Source of the DNA: an uncultured bacterium
Lineage (GTDB): Bacteria > Verrucomicrobiota > Lentisphaeria > Victivallales > Victivallaceae
Assembly: GCA_900551245.1 (NCBI GenBank)
Contig: URVC01000007.1
Location: 1 to 64,000 of the forward strand
Reading direction: 5' to 3'
Length of the DNA stretch: 64,000 nucleotides
How positions within the stretch are numbered: the stretch's first letter is position 1; each line of letters opens with the position of its first letter. This document shows positions 1 through 8,813 of the stretch, piece after piece. The notes under the pieces are model-generated. The model did no database searches. It was given only the letters and a program-made list of their open reading frames with translations, and had not been told where the DNA came from. The translations under genes and the position numbers were made by a program.

Positions 1-76
1 GCCAATGTAGCTCAGTCGGTAGAGCAATTCACTCGTAATGAATAGGTCATCGGTTCGATTCCGATCATTGGCTCCA
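1..76 (+). tRNA. tRNA-Thr (anticodon CGT), CCA encoded
   Basis: Complete cloverleaf: acceptor GCCAATG (1-7) pairs with CATTGGC (66-72). The D-arm is GCTC/GAGC, the anticodon stem ATTCA/TGAAT encloses loop CTCGTAA with CGT at 34-36, and the T-arm is ATCGG-TTCGATT-CCGAT. Discriminator T73 is followed by a genomically encoded CCA (74-76). The anticodon reads ACG threonine codons. The window begins exactly at the first base, so its promoter lies outside. Confidence 0.96.
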
Positions 77-90
77 GTTTGATCTTATCA

Positions 91-120
91 GCCAGACGTT
101 TACACCGTCTGGCATTTTTT
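91..120 (+). terminator. Intrinsic terminator after tRNA-Thr
   Basis: Perfect 8-bp stem GCCAGACG (91-98) / CGTCTGGC (106-113) with a 7-nt loop, followed by A and a run of six T. It lies 15 nt after the tRNA CCA end. Confidence 0.9.
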
Positions 121-207
121 ATGCCGAAAATGGGGCACAGCAACAGGCGGCAGCACCAATACCCAATGCATACAGCCGAAAGCAACTGCCGGTTCCGCGG
201 CGTGGAA

Positions 208-1194
208 TTACAGCTGTACTTTGATGAGCGGTACGGTCAGGTGCTGAGGGGTGGTATTCCCCTCCCAGATGTCGGAGAAGCGTTTCAGCAGCAATTTGCC
301 GATGGTTTCGAAATCCTGTTTCCAGGAGAAGTCCACCCCGTTGGAAGGATAACAGATCAGCTGATAGACGTCCGTGTGAAGATTCGCCCTTTTGACCGCT
401 TGATGAAAGTCCGGTTTGAACAGCGGATTGGCGATGATGCAGTCATAGTCCGCGGCAACGATTTCGTCGATTCTGGGGAAGTACACTTCCGGCGGTTCCT
501 GGTTGATCTCCAGCGAACCCTGCGGACACTCCGCTAGAAACGCGTCGCGAATTACCCGGTTGGCAAGCGGACAGGTGGAGAAGAGCAGAATCCGGCGGTT
601 CCCGGCCAGGGCAAGATGCCGCCCCATGTCGGCAAACGCGGACGCCTGATCGAATTCGATGCTGTCGATCTCATCCGCGACATTTTGTTCCAGCGTGATC
701 ACCGGAAGCCCTCCGGCACGGAGTTTCCGCAGGCTGCCAAGATTGCACGCCTTTTCCCCGGGGGCACACCAGATCAGCCCGTCAAAGCGGTTGATGGCGA
801 TTTCCCGGCAGATCGTCTCCCCGGAATCCCCCTCCAGCAGGAGCTCCCGGATGGAGTGTCCGGCCCGGACAAGGTCCAGACCGAGCTGATATTCATGCAC
901 CCATTGTTCGTATTGCTTGGAGTACGCCTTCCCATCTCCCCAGATCAGGCCTACTAGTTTCCCCTGACCAAGGGTGACCCGCTGCGGCGTGGTGAAGTAG
1001 CCGACCCCCTGGCGGGCGGTGAGATATCCCTCCCGGACCAGGCCGTCCAGAATGAGCGAAACCATGCTGACCGACATCTGAAACATTTCCGCAAATTCCC
1101 GTTTCGACGGCATTTTCACCGAAGCCCGGTCGTTGCGGAACAGCGCCCGCATCACATAGTGTCTGACAAGAAGGCTTTTCTTCATGATGGTCAA
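208..1194 (-). CDS. GntR-type transcriptional regulator with LacI-like sensor domain
   Basis: The N-terminus (about residues 1-75) is a GntR winged helix-turn-helix: the segment with PSKREFAEMFQMSVSMVSLI is the recognition part and GVGYF marks the wing. The rest (about 80-328) resembles the periplasmic-binding-protein-like effector domain of LacI/GalR regulators, so it probably binds a sugar or oligosaccharide in the cytoplasm. It is divergent from the glycan locus starting at 1606 and presumably represses it. Matching TATAAGTATT elements lie just upstream of its own start and just downstream of the divergent promoter. A second in-frame ATG at 1185 is an equally possible start; neither has a clear Shine-Dalgarno sequence. 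Confidence 0.82.
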   Translation of the reverse strand: MTIMKKSLLVRHYVMRALFRNDRASVKMPSKREFAEMFQMSVSMVSLILDGLVREGYLTARQGVGYFTTPQRVTLGQGKLVGLIWGDGKAYSKQYEQWVHEYQLGLDLVRAGHSIRELLLEGDSGETICREIAINRFDGLIWCAPGEKACNLGSLRKLRAGGLPVITLEQNVADEIDSIEFDQASAFADMGRHLALAGNRRILLFSTCPLANRVIRDAFLAECPQGSLEINQEPPEVYFPRIDEIVAADYDCIIANPLFKPDFHQAVKRANLHTDVYQLICYPSNGVDFSWKQDFETIGKLLLKRFSDIWEGNTTPQHLTVPLIKVQL

Positions 1195-1206
1195 AGAATA
1201 AAAATA

Positions 1207-1216
1207 TATAAGTATT
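1207..1216. promoter_or_regulatory. Candidate operator element TATAAGTATT (site A)
   Basis: Ten-base TATAAGTATT lies 12 bp upstream of the repressor gene start. The same ten bases recur in inverted orientation at 1472-1481 next to the divergent promoter. This fits autoregulation plus repression of the neighbouring locus; the role is inferred. Confidence 0.4.
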
Positions 1217-1424
1217 GTCTATCTGCGTCCCGGAAAATCATATCATGATAGCATACCATGCCGGATTCGGATTTACAAGCGAAAAACAGCAGTGTGCGCA
1301 AAAAAATAGAGGGAATTGCGACATGAGTTTCTTTGCAAATCTTCCGCTCGTTCCCGTTTCTTGAGGGGAAGATCGTTTTTTGGACGATTTTTTTCGCCGG
1401 CGGCATGAAATTCATGTTTTAGAT

Positions 1425-1452
1425 TTGCATTTTTTATTTTGTATGCTATAAT
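1425..1452 (+). promoter_or_regulatory. Sigma70-type promoter of glycan locus 1 (extended -10)
   Basis: -35 TTGCAT (1425-1430), 16-bp spacer, -10 TATAAT (1447-1452) preceded by TGC, i.e. an extended -10. Transcription would start near 1459, giving a leader of about 150 nt before the pseudopilin start at 1606. Confidence 0.75.
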
Positions 1453-1463
1453 ACCCCTGTTTC

Positions 1464-1481
1464 ACTTATATAATACTTATA
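1464..1481. promoter_or_regulatory. Candidate operator (site B): ACTTATA direct repeat with inverted TATAAGTATT
   Basis: ACTTATA occurs at 1464-1470 and 1475-1481, one helical turn (11 bp) apart. The second copy belongs to AATACTTATA (1472-1481), the exact reverse complement of site A. It lies about 5-22 bp after the predicted transcription start, where a bound GntR-family repressor would block elongation or open-complex formation. Confidence 0.45.
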
Positions 1482-1605
1482 CAATGCGGAGGAAAAATCA
1501 GAGGTGTAATGAACTTTGGCATCTGAGAAGATTATTGTAATATACACAAGGTGAAAAGATTAATGAACTGCAACTATGAAACGGCAAAACAGGATGGAGC
1601 GGAGA

Positions 1606-2307
1606 ATGAAATCGATCAGGCAACATTTTTCAATGGTGGAACTTCTGGTTGTAATCGCGATCATCACAATTTTGGCGACGCTTTTACTGCCCGCATTGCA
1701 GAAAGCTCGAATGACGGCGAGAGCCGTCACCTGTGTTTCAAATCTCCGGCAGATTGGAGGAGCTCTGGTCGCATATTGCGCGGACCACAACGACTGGATG
1801 CCGGCGGAAACCGCATCCGGAGGCAACGTCGGCGGCCGGATCCACTTTCTCTGTCGCTATCTGGGGTATTCGGGAACTGCCGGCTGGAGAGAGTCGTCGA
1901 CAGCCTACAGCAAATCGGTTGCCTTCTGCCCGGAATCCGCAACCGACCCGCTTCTGATTTCGGAATATCCGCACAGCGGGTACGGAATCGCGTATCAGTC
2001 CTACGCTGCAACCTATCTCTTTCAGAACAAAAACGGCGGCTGGGCCAATGAGGGGCGCAACCGAATCTCCCGCCTGCTGAATCAGAACTCCGCCGGGATT
2101 CTTAATATCTGTTCCCGTGGGGTGATTCGCGGCAAGCTCCGGCAGGGTGACGACATCAGCCCCAATCTGTTGAACACCTTCACCAATGTGAACTTACGCT
2201 ATTATCACCGGAAATTTGTAGGGTTGCGGGCTGACGGCGCGGTGACGGTCCGCTCCTCCGCAATTGCCGCTCGTAATGATGAACTGTATCTGAAAAGTCA
2301 GGAATGA
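1606..2307 (+). CDS. Type II secretion/type IV pilin-like pseudopilin (prepilin N-terminal methylation domain)
   Basis: The N-terminus has the prepilin pattern: a short basic leader, then FSMVELLVVIAIITILATLL, with the glutamate five residues after the likely prepilin-peptidase cleavage before F. This is followed by a variable secreted domain (233 aa in all). The C-terminus keeps an HRKFVGLRADG segment resembling the H...F..DG end of the large pseudopilin families of Lentisphaerota and Planctomycetes. The start at 1606 is preferred because GGAG (1596-1599) lies 6 nt upstream; an in-frame ATG at 1576 lacks a ribosome site. It is the first gene of the glycan locus and overlaps the next gene by ATGA, so an accessory role in glycan capture or export of the hydrolases is inferred. 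Confidence 0.85.
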   Translation: MKSIRQHFSMVELLVVIAIITILATLLLPALQKARMTARAVTCVSNLRQIGGALVAYCADHNDWMPAETASGGNVGGRIHFLCRYLGYSGTAGWRESSTAYSKSVAFCPESATDPLLISEYPHSGYGIAYQSYAATYLFQNKNGGWANEGRNRISRLLNQNSAGILNICSRGVIRGKLRQGDDISPNLLNTFTNVNLRYYHRKFVGLRADGAVTVRSSAIAARNDELYLKSQE

Positions 2308-5300
2308 AAACGATGCAAATCAAATCTCTGTTACCGGTTGTTCTGCTCTCCGGAGCATTCGCTCTTCCGGCGGCGCCGACACCACTTCAGTACGGCAGTT
2401 TCGACCGGGATTTCTCCATCGGCGGGCGGGCCCCGATTCAGGTTCGGAATGTCGAATTTGTTCCCGGCATCCGGGGCCGGGCTGTGCACATCCCGGCCGA
2501 TGGCGGCCTGATCTACCGGATGGATGGTTCGGTGCTGAAAAAAGACCGGGGCACTCTCTCGCTCTGGATCTGCCAGGATGCCACACCGTGGGGCGGTTTG
2601 AACTTCCGCGACCGGGACGCGGATGAAAACGGCATCTGGAGCGGCCGCCTCCACAGCTCCAGCCGGGTCCGGCCGCTGTTTCTGTCGGGCCTGTTCCGGA
2701 TCAACGGCGGAACGTTTCTGGAATGGGTGGCGATGGGAAAATTTGACTACTATCCCTGGATCCGCCAGCTGTTTGCCGGGGAATGGCACCATGTCGCATT
2801 GACCTGGGATCGCAACGCGATCAAACTCTACTTCGACGGCCATCTGGTTTCGCAGAAGAGCGCTCCTTCCCGGCCGCTGGAGCTTGAAGAGACCTTCTCC
2901 CTCGGTACGGATGCCGCCGGGCGGCGCGGATTCTGCGGCGCCGTCGACGAATTCAAAACCTTTGACCGCCCGCTTTCGCCGGAGGAGATCACCCGGGAGT
3001 TTGCAACTCTCCGTTATTACACCGTGGAACTTCTTGATTATACGGTCATTGCCGGGAATGAGAAACCTCTTCGCTTCCGGGTCCGCAATCTGACCGGGGA
3101 GTCCCGGCAGGAGTGTTTCAGCGTCGCGGGGAAAACGCGAACCCTCCGCATCGAACCCGGAGCGCTGGCGGAATTTTCCCTCCCGGTGCGCCGGGAGGAG
3201 AAAGGCCTTTTCCGGCTCCGGCTGATGGCGGGGAAACGATTTCTTCAGGAGTTCGAGTTGATCGCTCTGGAGGCGCATCCGCCGAAGCCGACCGTTTCCG
3301 ACGCTCCTGCCAGACGGGTTCTTCTGCGGGAAATCGACTGCACCGAACCGATTCGGGAAGGCATGGGCAACGACACCGGCAGCCATGTGGCCGACGGCTG
3401 CCGGGTGGTGGACATCAACGCGACCGGAGCCGGGTTTCTCTACCGGCTCTCCACGGACAAGCCCGGCAATCCGCACTGGATTGAAGTGGATTATCCGGAC
3501 ACCGGCCGCCGGGAGTTTTCCATTGCGGTCTATCCACAGAACTACGGCCGTTTTTACACCGGCTCTCTGGACTGTGCCGGTATTATCACCGGCGTGGACC
3601 ATCGCAACACCGGGAAAATGCAGACGAAATCCTTTCTCTTCTGGCCGGACGGGAAGGAGTTCGCCGTGGGGATCCTCGGATTCCGGGCGATGAAAAATGC
3701 GCTTCCGCCGGCGGCTTCGAAGATCCGTCTTTACCGGGCGGATGAGCTGCCTGCCGCCAGGGTGCCGCAGGGGGGGCGGAGCGTTTCCAACTGGGATGAG
3801 GACCCCACCATGGATTCCGGGCTGGCTTACAGCAGTGCCGTCAACTACAAGAGTGCCGATCTGGAATTCTGGCGGATCAAGTGGCAGCGGATTCTGGACT
3901 ATATGCGTTACACCGGTATGAATCAGTGGTTTATAAAAGTGATGTCATACAACGGCGATGTGACCAAGATGGAGGCGACGCTTCAGCACACCAGCCGGAC
4001 CCTTTCCGACCGCTTCCGGGTTCCCGGCTGGGCGGAACTCGGGGCGGAGATGCTGGATCAGGCCGGTATGGATATCCTGGTCCGGCTTAACAACAAACTC
4101 TTCAACGGGGAGTGGTTTGCCGGGATTGCGAATCTGAAAAATCCGGCGGAACTGCTCTGGATCGACAAACTCGGGAAACCGTATGCGCAGAACCACAGCT
4201 GCGACTTCAACTTTCTGCGGCCGGAGGTTCGGAACGCCTATAAGAAAATCATCGCCGCCTATCGGGATAAGTTCAAGGTTTACAAGCATTTTCGTGGCAT
4301 CTCCCTGAACGAGCACCCGGCCATCTGTTTCGGTTCTCTGGACAACGGTTACGGCGACTGGACCGTTGCGCTGTTCTCCCGGGAAACCGGCATTCCGGTG
4401 CCGGGCAACACTCCTTCGGAACGTTGTCGATGGCTGCTTGCCAATGCCAAAGAGCAGTGGATTTCCTGGCGCTGCCGCAAAGTGACTGAAGTGGTTCAGG
4501 AGCTGGCGGAAACATTGCGCGCGGAAGGAAACTCGCAGCTGGAACTCCAATACTGGGTGCGCGGCGATTTCATGGCGGACAAAGGGGCATGGCCTGCGTT
4601 CCGCTATGAAGACGCCCTCTGCGAAGCCGGTATCGATCTGGCACAATTGACCCGGCTGCCGGGCGTGAAGGTGGTTCCCTGCATCCGGCCGGATTATTTC
4701 CGCGGCGGTTCGGGGAGCGCGACCAACGAACCGTATCTGCTGTTTTCGCGGGAGGTTTCAGAGTTGTGGAACCGCAATCATATCACCGCCGTCAACATCT
4801 TCCGGCACAGCAATCTGGAGATTTATCCGAAGCTGATCAACCGGGATCTCAAGTGGAAATACCGCTGGTGGGCGCCGATCGGCAGCAATGTGCAGAACGT
4901 TGCGGACTTCTACAATTATGCCACGCCATACCCTGATACGCAGTTTGTGCTGGAGCCGCTTGCCCATCTGGTTGCTGAACTGGATGTTCAGGATCTCGAA
5001 CATGGATGGTGGGGCATTCCGGAACAGGGACACAATGAACTCTTCCGCCGTTTCTATACCCAGTTCCGCCGGATTCCGCGCGGCCGCTTCGAGCTGGTTC
5101 CGGGGGCCGATGATCCGGTCGCCATCCGCGTCGGCGAGAAGGGGTTCTACATGGTGAACCGGGAGGGTTTCCCGGCAACGGTTGTCTACGAGAGGGACGG
5201 CGAGCGGCAGAAACGGCGACTGGAAGGGGGTGAAATTTATTGTGAAGAGACGAAACGGAGGCCGCGGCTCTCTCTGCTTCGCGTCGACATCCCGGAGGAG

Positions 5301-6371
5301 GAAAAGGCGGCATATGAAGCGGAACTTCGCCGACTCAAACTCATTCTGAGCTCCTCACATGGCGCCCGGGAGCTGGAAAATGCAGTCACACATTTCGAAC
5401 GGGCGCTGAAGCAGGGGCGTTATTCGGAAGCGAGGCGCTGGCTGCTCACTTCGGCGGTTCGCTCTGCCCGCATGAAGAAAACCGTTTCGGTCATCCCCTT
5501 TTTCGATCGGGGCAAATCGACGCTCACCGTGCGGGCGATGAATTACGGGCTCACGCCGTTTCACGGGAGTGTTCAGCTGCTCAAACTTCCGCCGGGCTGT
5601 ACGGGGCCGGTTGCCGGGCGGGAAATCCGGCTGGAGCCCGGAGAACAGATGCAGATTGATTTCCCGGTGACGGGAGTTGCCCGCAGGCTGACTTCAAAAG
5701 ATCTCTTCACGCTGGCATTGACGGAACATCATTCCACGGAGGAGCTGCAGTACAATTTCCCGACAGTTGACGCATGGGAGGATGTCGGAGGTGTTCCGAA
5801 ACATTTCAGCGGCACCATCTCCACCGATACGGTGGATATCCGCCGGAAGGATCAGAAGCGAATCGGTGACCGAAAACTCTCCTGCCGGTATGCCGTTCTC
5901 TATGACCGGAACGGCGACGGACTGCGGATCTATGTGGAGGCGGAAGATCCCCAGTTTCTGCCGGCGGGAGAACGCGGCGCCATGTATCGTGGCGACTCCA
6001 TTCAGATCTATATCGACCAGAAGAACGACACCCCCTGCAATGCAGGCGCGGGCTACGACGACAACGACGCGGTGTTTCAGTTCGGGCTTTTAAACGGAGT
6101 TCCCGAACTCTTTCTGGAATACCCGCGGCGCGCCGTAATTCCCGTCCGGGGAACCGTAACTCACAAGGATGGGAAAACCGTCTATGATGTAACGATTCCG
6201 AAAGAAGCGCTGCCGGACGCCGATCTCCGTCCCGGCCATGTCATCGGCTTCAGTCTGCTGGTGAACCAGCGGATGCGGGATGAACACGGTGACTACATGG
6301 TCAAGCTCGACCTCGGCGGGGAGAGTTACTGCAAACCCGCCAACTGGATGGACTGTTATCTGGGAAAATAA
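2304..6371 (+). CDS. Large secreted LamG / TIM-barrel-like / CBM9-like protein, candidate glycoside hydrolase
   Basis: 1355 aa with a signal peptide (MKTMQIKSLLPVVLLSGAFA). A LamG/concanavalin-like domain occupies about residues 30-235, marked by WHHVALTWDRNAIKLYFDG. The middle (about 520-900) looks like a TIM-barrel glycosidase; E670 in GISLNEHP is a candidate acid, but no family signature was recognised with confidence. The C-terminal 200 residues resemble a CBM9-type module, with GDSIQIYID. The start overlaps the pseudopilin stop by four bases, so translation is probably coupled; a second ATG at 2313 has AGGA at a better distance. Extracellular attack on a plant or mucin glycan is inferred from context; the substrate is unknown. 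Confidence 0.72.
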   Translation: MKTMQIKSLLPVVLLSGAFALPAAPTPLQYGSFDRDFSIGGRAPIQVRNVEFVPGIRGRAVHIPADGGLIYRMDGSVLKKDRGTLSLWICQDATPWGGLNFRDRDADENGIWSGRLHSSSRVRPLFLSGLFRINGGTFLEWVAMGKFDYYPWIRQLFAGEWHHVALTWDRNAIKLYFDGHLVSQKSAPSRPLELEETFSLGTDAAGRRGFCGAVDEFKTFDRPLSPEEITREFATLRYYTVELLDYTVIAGNEKPLRFRVRNLTGESRQECFSVAGKTRTLRIEPGALAEFSLPVRREEKGLFRLRLMAGKRFLQEFELIALEAHPPKPTVSDAPARRVLLREIDCTEPIREGMGNDTGSHVADGCRVVDINATGAGFLYRLSTDKPGNPHWIEVDYPDTGRREFSIAVYPQNYGRFYTGSLDCAGIITGVDHRNTGKMQTKSFLFWPDGKEFAVGILGFRAMKNALPPAASKIRLYRADELPAARVPQGGRSVSNWDEDPTMDSGLAYSSAVNYKSADLEFWRIKWQRILDYMRYTGMNQWFIKVMSYNGDVTKMEATLQHTSRTLSDRFRVPGWAELGAEMLDQAGMDILVRLNNKLFNGEWFAGIANLKNPAELLWIDKLGKPYAQNHSCDFNFLRPEVRNAYKKIIAAYRDKFKVYKHFRGISLNEHPAICFGSLDNGYGDWTVALFSRETGIPVPGNTPSERCRWLLANAKEQWISWRCRKVTEVVQELAETLRAEGNSQLELQYWVRGDFMADKGAWPAFRYEDALCEAGIDLAQLTRLPGVKVVPCIRPDYFRGGSGSATNEPYLLFSREVSELWNRNHITAVNIFRHSNLEIYPKLINRDLKWKYRWWAPIGSNVQNVADFYNYATPYPDTQFVLEPLAHLVAELDVQDLEHGWWGIPEQGHNELFRRFYTQFRRIPRGRFELVPGADDPVAIRVGEKGFYMVNREGFPATVVYERDGERQKRRLEGGEIYCEETKRRPRLSLLRVDIPEEEKAAYEAELRRLKLILSSSHGARELENAVTHFERALKQGRYSEARRWLLTSAVRSARMKKTVSVIPFFDRGKSTLTVRAMNYGLTPFHGSVQLLKLPPGCTGPVAGREIRLEPGEQMQIDFPVTGVARRLTSKDLFTLALTEHHSTEELQYNFPTVDAWEDVGGVPKHFSGTISTDTVDIRRKDQKRIGDRKLSCRYAVLYDRNGDGLRIYVEAEDPQFLPAGERGAMYRGDSIQIYIDQKNDTPCNAGAGYDDNDAVFQFGLLNGVPELFLEYPRRAVIPVRGTVTHKDGKTVYDVTIPKEALPDADLRPGHVIGFSLLVNQRMRDEHGDYMVKLDLGGESYCKPANWMDCYLGK

Positions 6372-6383
6372 AGAAAGAAGAAG

Positions 6384-6400
6384 CCGGAAAAGGGTTCCGG
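6384..6400 (+). other. Intercistronic hairpin
   Basis: CCGGAA (6384-6389) / TTCCGG (6395-6400), 5-nt loop, no following T-run, in the 60-bp gap between two genes of the same locus. More likely an mRNA stability or processing element than a terminator. Confidence 0.35.
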
Positions 6401-6431
6401 AATACAACCAGAAAACCGAAAGGAAGGAATC

Positions 6432-7004
6432 ATGATTGCTCGAATTTTCGCTCTGGTCTTCGCTGCGGCTGCGCTTTGTGCGGAAGAGTACAACTTCACC
6501 GCCTCACCGGCGCAGATTCTGAGCATCCGGGAAGGGCAGAGAAAATGCGTCGTTGTTCGACAGGGAAAACAACTTGCGGAAGTTTACATCTTCGGCCGTC
6601 CCGGCGAGATCGGCCTTCTGAAGCTCTCCCGTACTCCGGAAGGGCTGACGCTGGATCCGACGGAGTACTTCAAAACCGTTCCCGACAAACCGAATCTCAA
6701 TCTCCGGGCCGTTTTTGATCTGGACAAACTCAAACTCGCGGGGAACGTGACAAAATCCACGTTGCCCAATAACCGGATCACCCTTGTCGTTTCCGGGCCG
6801 GAAAACGGCTCGCTGACCCTCTATTTTGAAGGGCGGACCCGGTCGCATTTCTACCGGGCAAAGAACGTGAAACTCAAACCGGGACTGCAGAGCTGTACCT
6901 TTGAGGCTGTTCTGCCGGATACGCTCAAGGAGATTTCCGCCCGCATCTCCATCTCCCGCCCCGGCGTCTATACGATTCAGTCAATCCGAATGGAACCTCT
7001 GTAA
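6432..7004 (+). CDS. Small secreted protein, possible carbohydrate-binding fold
   Basis: 190 aa with a signal peptide ending near ALCA-EE. The mature part is predicted all-beta; its C-terminus (ISISRPGVYTIQSIRMEPL) resembles the last strands of jelly-roll carbohydrate-binding modules. AAGGAAGG stands just ahead of the ATG. No family was recognised. Position between the large secreted protein and the alpha-galactosidase suggests a periplasmic or surface binding accessory. Confidence 0.6.
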   Translation: MIARIFALVFAAAALCAEEYNFTASPAQILSIREGQRKCVVVRQGKQLAEVYIFGRPGEIGLLKLSRTPEGLTLDPTEYFKTVPDKPNLNLRAVFDLDKLKLAGNVTKSTLPNNRITLVVSGPENGSLTLYFEGRTRSHFYRAKNVKLKPGLQSCTFEAVLPDTLKEISARISISRPGVYTIQSIRMEPL

Positions 7005-7030
7005 TATTTTGAAGGAAGATGTGAACTGTC

Positions 7031-8803
7031 ATGAAACTGGAAGATTTGAAAATCACATGCAAAGAAAACAACTGGAACGTCAGTTGCACTCCGGAAATTG
7101 ATTCCGATGAGATTCGGTTGCGCATCCGCGGTCGGCGGGAGGGGCGCGGGGTCATTCCGGAATGCACGGTCAGTTTTCTCGTTCCGCACACCGGCATTCT
7201 CTATCGCTGGACGCCGGAGACGAACCGGATTCCCTCTCTCCTGCGTTCCCCGTTTGAATCCGGCTGTGTCCTCTATGTGCCGATCGTCTCTCTGTACGGA
7301 GCCGGAGGGCGCAACCGGTTGACGCTTTCTCTTCTGGATCCCAAATGTGAAGCGCAAATTCTCTGCGCCCGCCCCAGCGGGAGTGAAAGTTCCCTGAAGA
7401 TGGAAATTTCGCTGTTCCGCCCCGGCGACGACCGGAGCGGCAGTGAATTTGAGGTGGTTCTGCGTCTGGATTGCCGGCCGATTCTCTGGTCGCAGGCGGT
7501 TCGGGAGGCTGTCGCCGACTACGAGAAGAGGTTCCCGCCGATGTTCGTGCCGGATTCCGCCTTCCAGCCGTTTTATTCGAGCTGGTACGCCTATTTTCAG
7601 GCGGTTACGGACGACATCGTGGAGAAGGAGTGCCGCATCGCCCGCTCGCTCGGGATGCAGACCGTCATTCAGGACGACGGCTGGCAGACACCGAATTACC
7701 GCGACTGGTGGCACGACTGCGGTTCCTGGGAGATCTGCCGGGAGAAATTCCCGGATATGGCCGCCCATGTCCGCCGGGTTCACGAGATCGGCATGAAATA
7801 CCTGATCTGGTTTGCCATTCCGTTTGTGGGGCGGGAGAATCCGCTCTTCGAAACAATGCGGGGGAAATTTCTGCGCTGCCGGCCGCAGCATGCGGTCTAC
7901 ATTCTGGATCCGCGGTATCCGGATGTCCGGGAACATCTCGCCTCTCTGCTGGAACATGCCATGAAGGAGTGGGGCGTCGACGGATTCAAGCTGGATTATC
8001 TGGAGCAATTCCGGAAACTGAAAAGCGATTTCAGCGCACAGGGCGGCATGAATGGCGAACAGGATCTCACCGCGCTGGAGGAGGCTCCCGGACGCGATAC
8101 CGATTCCGTCGCCGATGCGCTGGAAAAACTGATGCGCGAAATCCGGACGCGCCTTACCGCGCTCAATCCGGAGGTGATGCTGGAGTTCCGCCAGACCTAC
8201 ATCGGGCCGGTCATGCGGCAGTTCGGCAATCTGATGCGGGCGGGAGACTGTCCCAATGACGTGCTCAGCAACCGGAACCGGTATGTCCTGCTGCGCCTCA
8301 CGTCGGGCGGTTCTGCGGTGCATTCGGATATGCTGGCATGGAACACCGCCGACACGGTGGAGAATGCGGCAATGCAGCTGCTGAATGCGTTCTTCGCGGT
8401 TCCGCAGGTTTCGGTTCGCCTGGCGGAGCTTCCACCGGCTCACCGGAACATGCTGGATTTCTATCTCCATTTCATGGGACGCCATGCTGATACCCTCTAT
8501 CGGAGTGACTTCCTCCCCGGGCCGATGGAGGAGAACATCCCATGGTGTGCCGCGGAGTCGGAGGGCGAACGGATTACCGTCGTCTACAATGCCGAAATCT
8601 TCACTGAAGCTGCGATGGAGCGAACCCACTACCTGATCAATGCGACCGGTATGGAGGGGCTTGTCGCCGCGCCGTCGGCTCCCTGCCGTGCGGAAATCTA
8701 CACCCCGGAGGGGACGCTGTGCCGGACTCTGGATTTGCCGGCCGGTTTCGCCCGTCTGCCGGTGCCGTGCGCGGGGATGGCGATTCTCAAAAGAAAAGCA
8801 TGA
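7031..8803 (+). CDS. GH36-like alpha-galactosidase (melibiase family), cytoplasmic
   Basis: 590 aa without signal peptide. An N-terminal beta domain (about 1-175) precedes a TIM barrel with the family landmarks: WYAYF, QTVIQDDGWQ, KYLIWFAIPFVG and DGFKLDYLEQF. D322 in the last motif is the expected nucleophile and D406 in RAGDCPND the likely acid/base; a C-terminal beta-sandwich follows. These enzymes remove alpha-linked galactose with retention. Lack of an export signal implies intracellular hydrolysis of imported oligosaccharides generated by the secreted members of the locus. A GGAAG ribosome site lies upstream of the ATG. Confidence 0.82.
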   Translation: MKLEDLKITCKENNWNVSCTPEIDSDEIRLRIRGRREGRGVIPECTVSFLVPHTGILYRWTPETNRIPSLLRSPFESGCVLYVPIVSLYGAGGRNRLTLSLLDPKCEAQILCARPSGSESSLKMEISLFRPGDDRSGSEFEVVLRLDCRPILWSQAVREAVADYEKRFPPMFVPDSAFQPFYSSWYAYFQAVTDDIVEKECRIARSLGMQTVIQDDGWQTPNYRDWWHDCGSWEICREKFPDMAAHVRRVHEIGMKYLIWFAIPFVGRENPLFETMRGKFLRCRPQHAVYILDPRYPDVREHLASLLEHAMKEWGVDGFKLDYLEQFRKLKSDFSAQGGMNGEQDLTALEEAPGRDTDSVADALEKLMREIRTRLTALNPEVMLEFRQTYIGPVMRQFGNLMRAGDCPNDVLSNRNRYVLLRLTSGGSAVHSDMLAWNTADTVENAAMQLLNAFFAVPQVSVRLAELPPAHRNMLDFYLHFMGRHADTLYRSDFLPGPMEENIPWCAAESEGERITVVYNAEIFTEAAMERTHYLINATGMEGLVAAPSAPCRAEIYTPEGTLCRTLDLPAGFARLPVPCAGMAILKRKA

Positions 8804-8813
8804 GGAGGATGCC

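Larger units (their letters stand above)
1195..1605. other. AT-rich divergent intergenic region, 411 bp
   Basis: No gene seen. It holds site A (1207-1216), a TATCATGATA palindrome (1241-1250), a weak ATCGT/ACGAT hairpin followed by a T-run (1372-1394), the forward promoter (1425-1452), site B (1464-1481) and the leader of the pseudopilin gene. It is much more AT-rich than the flanking coding DNA, as expected for a control region. Confidence 0.7.
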
